Positions 1 to 11,661 of a stretch of 64,000 bases of DNA are shown here, piece by piece; the stretch's first letter is position 1; each line of letters opens with the position of its first letter. The notes beneath the pieces were generated by a model. It did no database searches, was not told the DNA's origin, and worked only from the letters and a program-made list of their open reading frames with translations. Location: assembly GCA_015501605.1 (NCBI GenBank), contig JADNRZ010000015.1, forward strand, positions 372,001-436,000, in the 5' to 3' direction. This stretch comes from Panaeolus papilionaceus. Taxonomy: Eukaryota; Basidiomycota; Agaricomycetes; Agaricales. A program made the translations under genes and the position numbers.

Positions 1-2
1 CA

Positions 3-1094
3 TGGGAAGATCTCCCAGAAACCTTGCAAAGCTCGTTTTACGAATTTTATCAAAGGCCTTCAAACAGCACTGGACGGCATATCAACATCCTTGGAGTTCG
101 AGAGTTTCCTGCACATCTTCTTCTCAAAATTCCTGAGGTGACAGAGCTTTCAATAATGCCTTTGGGTTTTAAAGAAGAGGGCGATCGTCTAGTGGTAGCT
201 GCTGACGGCAGTCCAACCCATTATCCGTACATGCTGAAAGCCCTCAAACTTCATTATTACTCCCAGGAACATTCCTTCTTCAACTGGAAAGACACCATCA
301 ATTTCTTGAAGCAATCATCTTCTGGTGTTCCCCATTACGGACTTGATGGGTTGAGCGATCTCCAAATCGTATGTGCTGTGGACGATGCGGATTTGCCAGG
401 GGAGATGGGATTTTATGCCTCACTTATGAACTTCCCCAAGCCTGAGAGCTATATTCCTGTACTCCTTGACTCCTGCCGTCAGACGCTGAAGAATTTGACC
501 ATCCGCCTGGATGATCAGGACTGTATGTTATTTCTCCTACCCTCACGCGGCTCCAAACTTATTCCATAACCTGAAGCGCTCTACACGAGCAAGCGCTGGG
601 GAAAGACTCGTGCTACAACGAAGCCAACAGGCAAGATGCAAATCGACTTGTCAAAACTCTCGGCTTTGGAATCACTGTCTATTCATTTTTCCGTTGACCA
701 GTCCTTGGATGAAGACGACGACGACTCCAATCAACGTGTATACAAAACCCACACCCCATGGGTTGCGGGTGTCCTCAAAACTCTCATCAAGTCCCCTGCT
801 TTCTCCAGAACTCTGAACTCGATCACCTTCACAGTTTCACTGGGAAAGTGGAGCAGTGAATACGGAAACTATTTCCCAACCGACGAAGACGTGTCGCTCC
901 TTGACTGGTCGGATATCACGAAGATTTTATCACAGAAACCCAGGCCATTGAATTTGAAGACGATCAGATTCACGTTTATGCCCTACGTTGCTGAAGGGAA
1001 ATGTACACTGCTGCAAAGGGGTGAAGTGGACCTCGTTTACAACGAGCACTTGCGAAATTTGCAAGCCAAGACTGGAATTCTTGTGGTAGAATGA
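3..1094 (+). CDS. F-box/LRR-like protein, 5'-truncated by the window edge
   Basis: This is the 3' part of a gene that starts outside the window. The reading frame is open from base 3 to about 522. A GT..AG intron (about 523-630) then joins in frame to 631-1094, which ends in TGA. The protein has leucine- and hydrophobic-rich segments such as FPAHLLLKIPEVTELSI and LSKLSALESLSIHF. These resemble the irregular leucine-rich part of mushroom F-box proteins. The F-box itself would lie upstream and is not visible. Such proteins usually act as substrate adaptors of SCF ubiquitin ligases, but many mushroom copies are uncharacterised. It lies just upstream of a second F-box-like gene on the same strand. 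The family call is moderate and the substrate is unknown. Confidence 0.55.
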
Positions 1095-1275
1095 TTTTGT
1101 GATATACGATTCACGATTTATGTCAATCTCTTGGTGGAAATTATTGCTATACTTTTTTATGTCCCAGTTCGTAAACCCCTATTCATATTTCGGTGACTTG
1201 TCGGAGTTTCAACATTCGTGGGACGCGCCCGCTGAGCACTGGGATTGCAATCCTACTCTTCTGTCGCGCACCATC

Positions 1276-2702
1276 ATGACAACAATCCCAGCTTGCAGCA
1301 CGACATATTATCCTATTACATTTGAGAAAGCACAACTTCCAGTGGAAATTCAAGATATCGTCATTGACTACTTCACAGGCGATAAATTCGCCCTGCAAGC
1401 ACTGTCGCTCGCTAGTCGCCAGTTTCGCGCGCTTGCTCAACCAAGGTGTCTGAAGGATATCACCCTAACAATCAACGCTAGCCCACTACTCGGACCACAG
1501 GCTCTTACTTCTCCCTGGAGCTTCCTTGATCTTCTTGATAGATCTCCTCATGTCGCCCTCTATGTTCGCTCGCTATCATTAATCCAGCCTGCAGCCGAGG
1601 TTCCCAGCCCATCATCCGCCTCTCAGGTTGCGGAAACTATGGCTATAGAGGAGGTCCTGTCACAAGCCACCAATCTTCGAAGTCTGTGGTATCCGTTGAA
1701 ATCTTACCGCCTGCATACGGTCGACTACTTATCGAGTTGGGATTGCGTCCAAACAGACCTTCAAAATCTCATCATCAAATTCCATCAACAAGAGGCATCA
1801 TACCCTCGTCATGTTGACTTACGAACCCTGGAATCGGTACCTGGTACAGTTTTATCCTCATTCCGCAGCGTCCGCACTCTGCGTATTGCTCCTTTGGACC
1901 TTCCAGACCTAAAGGACAGTATAGAATCCGGAGACGCCAAAAATCACAATCCAAACATACTTGACACCTTGGAACTTTGTTTTGACGAAGATTGGAGTCC
2001 GTGGGGGCCTACTTTGCAGTTCTTATCCTCGCCAAAATCCAACTTTGATCTCACCAAGCTCAACACCCTCATAGTTTCATCTTTGTTCCTGACAAACAGC
2101 GAGTTCGAATCAATTATCTCACTCTGCGCGGAAACCCTTCGACATCTTGTTTTTCGGACGGGTAGCGATAGTGCGTTGCATCTCAATAATCATTAACTCC
2201 CCATTTTCTCACTTCCTCAAATCACTTAGTTCACTCACTCCTCTACTATAGGGGCGGATATGAGTTCCGTAGATGCCACAGGCCTGCCCCTTGCCTCTCC
2301 AATCTCAAGAGGCTGGAAAGTCTCACAATCAAAGGTCACCTTCTCAACAGCTCTTTCTCAGGACGATATTTCACCCCAGTACCCTGGATCGGAAGTTTTT
2401 TAACAAACTTTGCAAAATCAACAGCATTTTCCGATACATTCAAGACCCTCCATCTCGGACTTGATCTTCAGGGCATTAAGACAGGAGGATTTCCGTGTCT
2501 CAATTGGGAACATGTCGTTCGTGTTCTGGTAGGTAACTTCCACAAAACGCAATTGTATAGCATTTCCTTCAAATTTAGGATTGTGGATGGTGCAAGACAC
2601 AATCCAAAGGGATCTCCTCTTGCCGACTGGAAGTTACAAAAGATTAACAACGGCCAACTACGTTCCTTACAGAACAAAACAGGCATCGTTTCGATTTCTT
2701 GA
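1276..2702 (+). CDS. F-box-like protein
   Basis: Two exons, 1276-2161 and 2230-2702, join in frame to give about 452 residues. The start is the ATG that begins MTTIPACSTTYY. Near residues 15-60 lies an F-box-like segment (QLPVEIQDIVIDYF, then LSLASRQFRALAQPRCLKDI), typical of basidiomycete F-box proteins. The rest is a diverged leucine-rich region (for example PCLSNLKRLESLTIKG). The likely role is a substrate receptor of an SCF E3 ubiquitin ligase, inferred from the family only. The acceptor at 2228-2229 was preferred to the one at about 2250 because only it keeps the frame. An in-frame ATG-rich leader upstream (from about 1099) is open but has no recognisable domain, so I left it out. Confidence 0.6.
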
Positions 2703-2932
2703 AGATCTTAGGTCGTGTGGCCGATCAATATATCTTCATTATTACCATTGTATTAGTGTTGCTCACGAGCGAGAAATACGTTAGCTAGAAATATTATTCG
2801 ACTTCATAAGAAGGGATGGGTTTCAAGTTCAAGCCCTGAGCGTGACTATAATGTGTGTGATTATCGTCACATCACAACCTAACCTCTGTCTCTAGCCACG
2901 ACGATACCCCAGCGCCTAGTACCACATACGCG

Positions 2933-3928
2933 ATGTCCAGAGGTCGTTCAGGATCACCGCGTCATGGTAGAGACGTAGAAATGGACATAGACTCTAGGTC
3001 TCCCGACAAACCGGACGCCAAAGTCGTCATCGTCACAAACCTCTCGCGAAATGTCGTTGAATCCCACCTCAGAACTATCTTCGGATTCTATGGTCAAATA
3101 AATAAAATCGACGTTCCAGTATTTGGAAAATGTGCGTTTGCATTAACGAGCTTGATTGAGAACCGTTATTCTAATTCCCAATATCTTCTTTTAGCTGGTC
3201 AAAACCGAGGCAAAGCTGCATTGGAATTTTCGGATGCTGCTGCCGCTCACAAGGCTGCTTCACACATGAACGGAGGCCAGCTAGACGGTGCAATCCTCAA
3301 AGTGGAACTATCGGATCTTCCAATTCGATCACCATCTCGTTCACCCGTACGACCACCACCCCGTGGGCCAAAGAACGGACGCGACAGACTTCGTTCCTTC
3401 TCTCGCTCACGCTCCAGATCCCGCTCGCGTTCCCGGTCACCACCACCAAGGTACGGAGGAAGGAGAGGTGGCGGCGGCGGCGGCGGCGGAGATTCATACA
3501 GAACGGACTCGTACCGCGGTAGAGGAGGCTACGGCAGACGAGGCGGAGGAAGGGACACGTACAGACCTATGCGCTCTCGTTCTCGCACACGTTCCCGTTC
3601 GCCCATTCGACGAGGGGACAGAGGACCACCCCCACGAAGGCGCTCTCCAAGCTACACCAGAGGAGGCTATGGCGGACGCAGAAGATCAAGGAGTTACTCT
3701 GTACGCTCAAGCCGCTCTCGCACCAGGTCTCTCTCTCGCTCCCGTTCCCCCCGTTCACGTTCCCGTACCCCTCGTTCCCGTTCCCGTTCACGCTCCAGGT
3801 CATACTCCACCGATTCTCGTTACAGCCGTAGCCGCACCAGAAGTCGTAGCAGGTCCATCAGCCCCCGTCGCAGGAGTCATAGTCGTGATGATATTAGGGA
3901 CAGTAGATCCAGGTCACCCAAGCCCTAA
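2933..3928 (+). CDS. RNPS1: RNPS1-like SR protein (RRM plus RS domain)
   Basis: Two exons, 2933-3131 and 3195-3928, with a 63-base intron, encode 310 residues. Residues about 27-105 form one RNA-recognition motif. It has KVVIVTNLSRNV as RNP2-like strand, NRGKAALEF as RNP1-like strand, and HMNGGQLDG. The last matches the HMDGGQIDG region of RNPS1, the ASAP/PSAP and exon-junction-complex splicing factor. The rest is a long Arg/Ser region with many SRSRSR runs and a poly-glycine stretch near 3470-3490, expected to be phosphorylated and nuclear. The likely role is pre-mRNA splicing and mRNA quality control. It could instead be another single-RRM SR protein; the RRM wording favours RNPS1. The +2 frame over the RS region is also open (3288-3995) only because of base composition. 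Confidence 0.85.
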   Translation: MSRGRSGSPRHGRDVEMDIDSRSPDKPDAKVVIVTNLSRNVVESHLRTIFGFYGQINKIDVPVFGKCAFALTSLIENRYSNSQYLLLAGQNRGKAALEFSDAAAAHKAASHMNGGQLDGAILKVELSDLPIRSPSRSPVRPPPRGPKNGRDRLRSFSRSRSRSRSRSRSPPPRYGGRRGGGGGGGGDSYRTDSYRGRGGYGRRGGGRDTYRPMRSRSRTRSRSPIRRGDRGPPPRRRSPSYTRGGYGGRRRSRSYSVRSSRSRTRSLSRSRSPRSRSRTPRSRSRSRSRSYSTDSRYSRSRTRSRSRSISPRRRSHSRDDIRDSRSRSPKP

Positions 3929-4133
3929 ATGGCCTGTGGCCTGTCCATTCACCTTGAAATTTTTTCTCTATCCGGAGAAAATAATGTCGTTGTAGCTATC
4001 CCGTGTATCATCGCGTACTTAGTGTTTGAAATATATCTTGGTGTTGTGTAAAACATGTCAAATTTAAGAGGTATACAAACGAAAATAGGTATAATAGCTT
4101 AGATACTCCATAACATCACCCAAAACAAAAAAA

Positions 4134-7100
4134 CTAATCACTGTGTATTGAGTCGTCGTCAGCAATGAACGGCCTAGTAAGTTGTCAATACGAGCGCTCT
4201 GAACATCAGATAGGCCTTGGACTTACGTGTATTCATAGTCGTTGCGTATCGCATTAGCCATCCATTCTTCATCCAACTCCTGATGAGGGAATCCAGGTCC
4301 ACCTGCGAGACTGAGAACAACAGGTAGGAGAACAAGGCCATGCAAAGCGCCTGCGATGATGAGAGCAAGCCACATGCGGAAGTAATAAATCTAAAGGAGG
4401 CATTACAAGTTCAGAAAACTGGTTGGTTCATCACGGTTTGAAAATAACAAACCTCAAGAAGTTTCGACCTTGTCAGCCCCAGAACCGCCATACCAATGAG
4501 TTTGGTGAAAGTGATACCAGAAAGCACCTGCAGGCCGCAATTAGCAAACTCCAACCAAGGAAAAAGGAGCAACTGCTACGTACCGAAGGTCCAACATCCA
4601 CCAACGCAGTCCACATCCTCTCATCGCGCTCCTTCTGTCCCGAAGGATGATCAATAGGCAGGCCACTCCCAACATTCATAAACGCCCTCGCAATATGCGC
4701 ACAAAACTCCACCGCGATGCCCAACGAAATCACAAGATTAACCAAGCTGATCGCGTTCAAGCTGATGCCCCAAACCGACATAACGCCCATAACCGAGAGC
4801 ACAGTCAGCGCCACGACGCTCGTAACAATCGTTCCCGTCCTCCACGATCCAAGGAACAGCGCAGTCACAATAAGAACAGATGCAAGTCCCAACCCGAGCA
4901 CCTCCTGCGTGATGGCAACAATATGCGCATACTGATCAAAGAACACATAAAAAAGCGAATACGGGAACACCGTAGCACCCGTATTCTCCGAAATCTCATC
5001 AGCAATCCTATGAGCCGCCGCAAACGCATCAATGAAATCTTGCTGGTTCTTAAGCGGGGGGTGGAACGTCCTAAAATGCGACGCGGCAATATCACTCTCG
5101 TCCTTAGTGAGCGAAATCGCGGAATGGAATCCTGCCTTGCCAGCAATGGGACAATCCTCCGTGGTTGGCGACTCCAACCATTGCTTAAAGTAATGGATAA
5201 ACTCCGGTCCCTCTGGTAAGCCGCGCATCGTAATATTCCAGGGGGGCTGATGCTCCTCAAAGCAAGGTTGGCAGAGCATCGGCCTTGTGCGTGGTGTGCA
5301 GAACTGGGTTGGGTCCTTTTTGAGTACCCGACAACAAGCATCGTTGATGGGGTTGAGCCATCGCAGGTAATCATCAATCCACGAAGCTGAGGGCTCAGCA
5401 ATGAATGAGGATTCGACCATCTTTCTCTCTGCTTCCAGATGATTCGCAACGGATGTATCATCACAGGTTGTGAAGCGCCCACAGAGTGCTTTTTGACCAG
5501 CTCTTGAAGTGACATTGACATCTTTGATGACGAAATAAACCGGAGGACCAATATCCAAGTATGCATCCAGATTGTCGAAGTAATTGACCAAATAGGATTC
5601 CGAAGGAAGAGCCAGACGTTGATCTAAAATATGACAATGATTAGGAGTGGAAGATTAGCAGTGTGGAATCAACACACCTAAGCCAAGTTGAATATTCTGG
5701 ATGGAAATGATAGACGCAGCAAAAATGCCAGCGAAAATGGTCAACACCAGTCCTTTGACAACGGGTTTAAGCAGGAAAGGTGCATAATATCTGCGAATAA
5801 AGCGTCCAAACTTGCCGACGCCAGTATTGTTGCTTGGTCCTTCTGGGAGCGCAATCCTCGAAGGAAGGCGAATACAGGGGAAGCAATCAATACGACTAGC
5901 CTGTAATAAAGTTTATCAGCATAAAAATATTCACTGCAAAATGTTGACTATGTACCTCATATCGCTTAAGGTCAAGCAAAAGCGCACTCATGAACACCGT
6001 CACCTGAAGAGCGGCATTAAGGAGTACACTTCCAGCTGCATACAACGCAAAGTTGCGGACAGCCGGCATAGGCACAAGGGCTCCTAGAGCAAAAGCAACC
6101 GTCTCCGTAATCGTGCTGAGCAGAATCGAGGGTCCCATTTTAGCTAGTGTCCGCGCAATACGCTCTTCCGGTGGAAGATAAAGCGGCACAGAAGCGGCGT
6201 CGATATCATCATGTGTGGAATCAAACGGCGAGCGATGGGGGTTGGTCGGAGACAGGGGAGCATCGAAGCCCGTCGGTTGGTATGAGGACGGCACAGAATT
6301 GGGTCCATGCAAGAAGTTCTGTCGATCCAACTCATGAACGAGAATGAACACATTGTCGACGCCAACAGCGAGGACGAGGAATGGGATGACTTCCGCGATG
6401 ATGAGCGTGACCTTGACTCCGAGGAAGGAGAAAAGCCCAACGGATGTGGAAACAGACAGGATGACGAGGATGATTCCGAATAGGCCTAGCGTGAATTTGG
6501 AGCCAACAAACAGGGATCGAGGTAGTCTGGGGAATAAACGGGGAGTTTCTCTCGAGTCGACTGAAAGAGTGGACGAAGAGAGACTGGAACGATGGAAAAG
6601 CTTGGGGAAATTTCGCGCCCATTCTGTTAGCGACGAAATAACACCATCTTCTTCGCGAGCCGAGGAGCCACTTCCAAGGGTGAACGATACGTAGAGGAAC
6701 ATCGCCAAGTACGAGAGAACTACGATCTTGACGTCCGTGTTGGTGCTCTTGTTTAATTCCTCCTCCAACGAAACACCCGTCGAAAACGCAATCTCAAGAC
6801 CAGCCTCAGACCCAGCACTCTCGCTGAGTGTGAGGAGATGATCCTCGAGAGCATTTTCCCAATCCATAACCTTCTCCTGATACTCTGGGTCAACAGAGTC
6901 GTTGACGACATAGGTGACCACCATTGCTTCAGCATCTAGATATTCCTTGCGACCATCTTTGACGGGCACACCTCCTAGCACATACTGCGGCCCGAGAGGT
7001 TGTTGGAAGTCCGGAAGGCAGTCCACAGGACTATTAGCGCACTGCTGCAACCTCTTTGCCCAAGTATTGCGGTCATAATCGCTGAGGTCGTTTCCAAACC

Positions 7101-8610
7101 ATGCCCCGACTGATTGAATGACACATGCTCCTCTAGGTCCCAGGGGTTTGAAGCAGAAGTCCTTGATATTGTATCCTTTCGGAGACTTGAGGCGTCGGAT
7201 GTCTTCTTCGACATTGAGCCAGTATTTAAGATGATCGTATGAAAGGACAGGAGCCTTCTGACCAATAGTAATGGCCTGAGTAGACGCGTTGCCCTCGCTC
7301 CCAGCAGACCCAGGAACGGAGGTGATGAATATTTGCTCTGTGCGGTAGAAAGGGCCGAAATTCTCGTCGAAAAAGTCTTTCTCGAGCTTGCTTTCCGAAG
7401 ACGGTGACACCCAGAGCCGAACAGGATCGGTTTCCACCTTGAAATCTTTCCAACCAATATTCAAAATACCAACGAAAGTGAAAACAAGGGCGAATGTCAA
7501 CCAAGGTGAGGATGCGGTAAAAAGTCCCAGCTTGTAGAAAGTGCGGCGCAGGAAGCTGTTGAGGGGGTAGTGGCGAGGCTGAACGGTGTCAATGGGATCT
7601 AGCAACGAAGCACCACGACCGAGATGGCGTGACTCGGAGTGTGTTGAGTCTTCTTCGACGTACTGTGCAAGGGATCCGGCACCAACCAAACCGCGAGCAT
7701 GTGTCCTTGGCGAAGCGGTGTCTTCTGAAAGCGCGACTCTTTCATAAGTCTTCTCCCTTCTCTTGCGCAGGGTGTTTTGAATAATAAATCCAAGGATAAA
7801 CGCAATGACAGCGATGGAGTAGGTGACAAGCACGATGAATGACAGGCAGGACACAGGACCAATGGTGCAGGTTGGACCATGATGGGGCGGGGGGACTGGA
7901 GGGATGGTGGGACAGACATCAGGGCAGTCAATGCAAGAGCATCTGCTGAGGAGGTCGCTGTCCCCGCAGTTTCTAGCGGTATTGTTGAGCTGGGTCATGG
8001 AATCGGAAGGGGGTGGTGTTCGAGGAAAGTTGATTTGAAAGGGACTGCCCAAATCCTTCTTATCACCTAGGAACTTGAGGAACGATGTATAGTTCTTTGC
8101 ACCACCTCCAATAAAGTCCATGATATATCCATTGGTATTTCCGTATTGCACACCCTTGCAACTGTCGAAAAACCCCTTCGCATATTGGTCAGCGACGAAG
8201 AAGTCCAGCGATGTTACAGCTTTCCCGTCGTCTGTGTCTGTGGTAGATGTGATGTTGACGAATGAACCTTGGTTAGGAGAGCATGTAAAGCTGCAGAAGA
8301 AAGTGCGGAAGTTGTTCCGGCAAGCAGGACATGAAGATGCCAAGGTTTCTATAATCTTGAAGTTGGTTTCAAGAGTTTCGAGTTGTCCCAAGTTACAGCA
8401 CAGAGGACCATTGCTCAAGTCGATTGGCCCACAGATATCTCCAAATCTCTTACGGGTTTCCTGGTTAGGCTAAGGAGAGTGTCAGTTCTACAGCGTGATA
8501 TGATTCGTCTAATGTCAACGAACCTCCATGGGTGGACCATCATAGGCACACGGAAGTCTCCCTCCGCATGAGCCACGCATAGCACACCTTTGGACTCCTG
8601 AGTCCGCCAT
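4134..8610 (-). CDS. NPC1: NPC1/NCR1-like sterol transporter
   Basis: Seven exons (8610-8524, 8469-5956, 5900-5678, 5623-4584, 4527-4453, 4390-4227, 4173-4134) sum to an exact frame of 1380 residues, normal for fungal NCR1. It moves sterols across the vacuolar or lysosomal glycocalyx. The N-terminus has the cysteine-rich sterol-binding domain (CAMRGSCGG, GPLCC). Then come a proline-rich linker, TM1, a sterol-sensing domain with the RND-type segment VLAVGVDNVFILVHEL, and a second RND half ending in VLSGITFTKLIGMAVLG and HGLVLLPVVLSL. The C-terminus ends PFIADDDSIHSD. Odd point: no signal peptide precedes the first cysteines at this ATG, although NPC1 proteins normally have one. An unseen upstream exon is possible, but I found no convincing candidate in 8611-9160. 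Confidence 0.96.
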
Positions 8611-9160
8611 CTTGACTGTACGGCGTATGTCGGCGTCAGTTATCCTGACTTGTAAGTCAAGGTCGATATGGTCCGAGTCGGTGTAACAGTTAAAGTAGCA
8701 AGAGGGGCTTCGGTCAGGTCATAGCCCAACTGTAGATCATGTGATCCCACACCATGACGGACGTTTATGACGTACGCCGACGAATGCACCTAGAATGACG
8801 GCGTTCGTGTAGTTTTTACCATTCGTTGTCGACAAGATGACACTGTGATGAATACTGCTGCAAGACTTACAAAAATATTTCTAAATATAACAGTTTCGCG
8901 GCGCGATGATGGAGTCAGCGCTTAATTAGCTTAGCATCACGACAACCATGACGCGATTTTGGTCACCAAAAACCTGACATACTTACATGATGGACGAGGT
9001 ACTACATTATACGGTGTGGCCATATTTCAACATTATTTAGGCCTCGCGACTGTGATAAGCGTATATGTCAAGAGCAGAACTCGTGGAGCGCCAAAGCGCA
9101 GTTGTTATGAATAGAAGTAAATGACGATGGGGGACAAAGGCAAGAGCGCGTCTTCATCTG
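8611..9160. other. Intergenic stretch upstream of the NPC1-like gene
   Basis: About 550 bases between the NPC1-like start and the stop of the Myb gene, both on the minus strand. It should hold the NPC1 promoter and perhaps a missing signal-peptide exon. I see no clear ORF, repeat or RNA gene. Confidence 0.5.
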
Positions 9161-11429
9161 TCAGCCTTTCTTCGTAGCAGTCCTCGCCCGCGTTGACCTT
9201 CTCGTGCCAACCGGTGCCTCAGTGATGATCTCAGACACAGTGTTATCTTGGACATGAGCGACAGCATCAGAAGTCGTCTGGCCTTCAACCGCCGCATCAG
9301 ATTCAGGCGCGTCTTCTTCAGCCATTACGCTCTGGGATAGCTTTGACCTCTTGGCAGCCCTCGTGCTTCTAGAGCCCTTGGACGCAGATCTCTTGTTCAT
9401 TGAAGTAGGTGGCGGTGTCGTCTCTGGCGTTGACGTGGGTGTAGACTCTGCTGTCACATCCCCCTCAACAGGCGGTGCTGTAGGCTTTTTGCGTGGACGC
9501 GGTTTAGGTTTAGGTTTAGGTGTTGTGGTAGCGTCGGTTTCCCCAGGGTATGAAGTAGTGGCCGGCGTGAGATTCTGACCAGATTCATTTTCGGCCGCTT
9601 CAGAGGCAGGAGTTTCTGCAGAAATAATGGCGCCGGAAGGAACTGGTAACTGAGAAGCTTTGGAACGTTTTCTTGGTTTCGGCTGCGAGCTCGCCTTCTT
9701 CTTTCCTTTGTTTTGGGCCCGAGAGCTCCCTTCCTCTGCAGTGTCCTCGACTTCATCATTGCCTTCTGAATCCTTTTCTGCGGCCTTTTCCATCCTTTTC
9801 AGTTTTTCATACCTAATTCTGCACTGGAAAATCATCAAACACAAGTCAGAATTGCAGGACGAGAAAGGAGCTCACACTATGTCCAGTCCTATTGCCAATC
9901 TTGAGGCCAATGGCTTTCCACTGATTCTTCATCTCCGCAACGTACTCCAACAGCTTTTTGTCTTCTTCATCAGTCCAAGGTGCTTGTGAGCTAGACGGAC
10001 TGAGATACTCTGCCCAACGATCACGACATTGGTCGTTATTCCTCCCCGGTATATGAGCTGCTATCTGCATCCAAGCGGTTCCCCAGCCAGCCACAGCCCT
10101 CTTCAGCTTTTCATCCTCCTCAGCTGTCCATGCGCCCCTGCGTAGCTCGGGATTGACAGTCCTGCACCACCTATTTTGGCACTGACTTGGAGTAACGTGC
10201 TCGGAAACCAACGGAGCCACTGTGATAAATAAACTTCCAAGCTCTGTATAAAGATGAGGGATGTGCCACATACCTACGTGCCAGTTGTCGATCCCGCAGG
10301 CTTCAACAGCCTCAAGCAGCTTTTGATCTGCTTCTGGGGTCCAGGAGTGCCGTGGACGATTAAACGTCTGCTTCATGCAATCGATGGGCCTTCTGTTGGT
10401 CTATACCCGAATCAATAAACGAGCGGGTTCAATGACAGAATTGACATTACGCACACCAAGTTCTTCAGCCACTGCGACCCAGTCGACAGGTGACTGAGAT
10501 TTTTGAGCCTCTAAAACAATCTCATTCACCCTCTTAATCTCGTCCTCCGTCCACTCTCCATGGTTGATTGAAGGATGCTTATCCCCAACCCAGCAAATGC
10601 GACATTCCAAGGCGGTTCTCTTAACAGACGACTCGTCAGAGACCTGAGTAATACGTCAGTAAAATTAAAATAAAGGAGAGAAGTATGAAAGTACATACAT
10701 ATTGTGCGATTCTGTCCCAGTCCAATCCCTCGACATTTAGTTTTGAGTCAATTTCAGGTCCAACTTCAGAATTTCTGAAATAGTTCTAGATCAGGATAAC
10801 AAAGCAAGTATAAACCAACTAACTGACCCAGAACCAGCTTTTCGATACGCTTCCAGGCGTTCATTTTCTCGCTTCACGCCTTCCGCAAGAAGTTCCAAAT
10901 CTTTGCCCTTGACTGTTCCGACAGTGAGATGGTCAGCTAACCGCCATTCCAGACAAACATGTCTCACCCACATGGTCGAGGATTGGTATGATTCAGATAT
11001 GCAACCCGTGCCTTAGCTTCTGCATGAAATGGAGACACCTGGTTCAATCAACGGACCCGTTTGGATGAGGACAAGAGTGAAGACGCACCAGGTTGAGGAA
11101 TTGTGTAACAGGAAACAGGCCCACGGCTTTCTTCCCGCCTGTTATGAAGATCTCCGATTCTGGATCATCATTTGCTTCAGCAGTCGTCGCTGCAGACTGA
11201 GGTGATGTATCATAAGCACGCTAAACCAAGTGATGTAAAAAAGAGGATATGTGCATACCAAAAGACCGTCCAGTTCATTCAACTCGGTTTCTAGTTCCTC
11301 TGCACGTCTCGCAAGAGACTGCTGGAGAGTTTTGTTGGCTTTTAAGGCATCTTGAACGAGATCTTTAGGTGTTAGAGTCGTTGGATGCCTTTGGAGTTCG
11401 TGAGGGAAATCCTCTGTCGGGGATGTCAT
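9161..11429 (-). CDS. Multi-repeat Myb/SANT DNA-binding protein, SNAPC4-like
   Basis: A gene of at least six exons, with its first visible ATG at 11429. The N-terminal exon has a coiled-coil-like stretch (LQQSLARRAEELETELNELD). Four or more Myb/SANT-like repeats follow: HGEWTEDEIKRVNEI, HSWTPEADQKLLEAVEACG with QCQNRW, GAWTAEEDEKLKRAVAGWG with QCRDRW, and APWTDEEDKKLLEYVAEM, which ends CRIRYEKLKR across an intron (donor near 9882, acceptor near 9824). Tandem Myb repeats after a coiled coil are the layout of SNAPC4, the DNA-binding subunit of the snRNA-activating complex; a Bas1-type factor is the alternative. The tail (9823-9161) is disordered and basic, with Lys/Pro/Arg runs like AT-hook linkers. 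It is expected to be nuclear. Upstream exon borders are approximate. Confidence 0.75.
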
Positions 11430-11661
11430 GAACGTTTGGTCCAAGACGCGTCGAACTTACGCGTGGTAAATTGATCTCAGATGATTGTCGGACGTCGAAC
11501 TGGCTTAAGCAAATGCCAAGGCCAGATGTCTTGAGGACGACTTCGCATTATAATTACCACAATCTTCAAAACAAATCCATAAATTGTGTGCACGTGTAAA
11601 GACCGCTACATCGTCATCGATATTCTACAGCGATAAAAAACTGTATTATTATCAAGAGTTG

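Noticed and set aside
1099..1275. In-frame extension before the F-box start at 1276
   Set aside because: It overlaps the end of the upstream gene and encodes no recognisable element; the ATG at 1276 is preferred.
3288..3995. 235-codon plus-strand frame over the SR gene
   Set aside because: It is the shifted frame of the Arg/Ser repeats and has no domain of its own.
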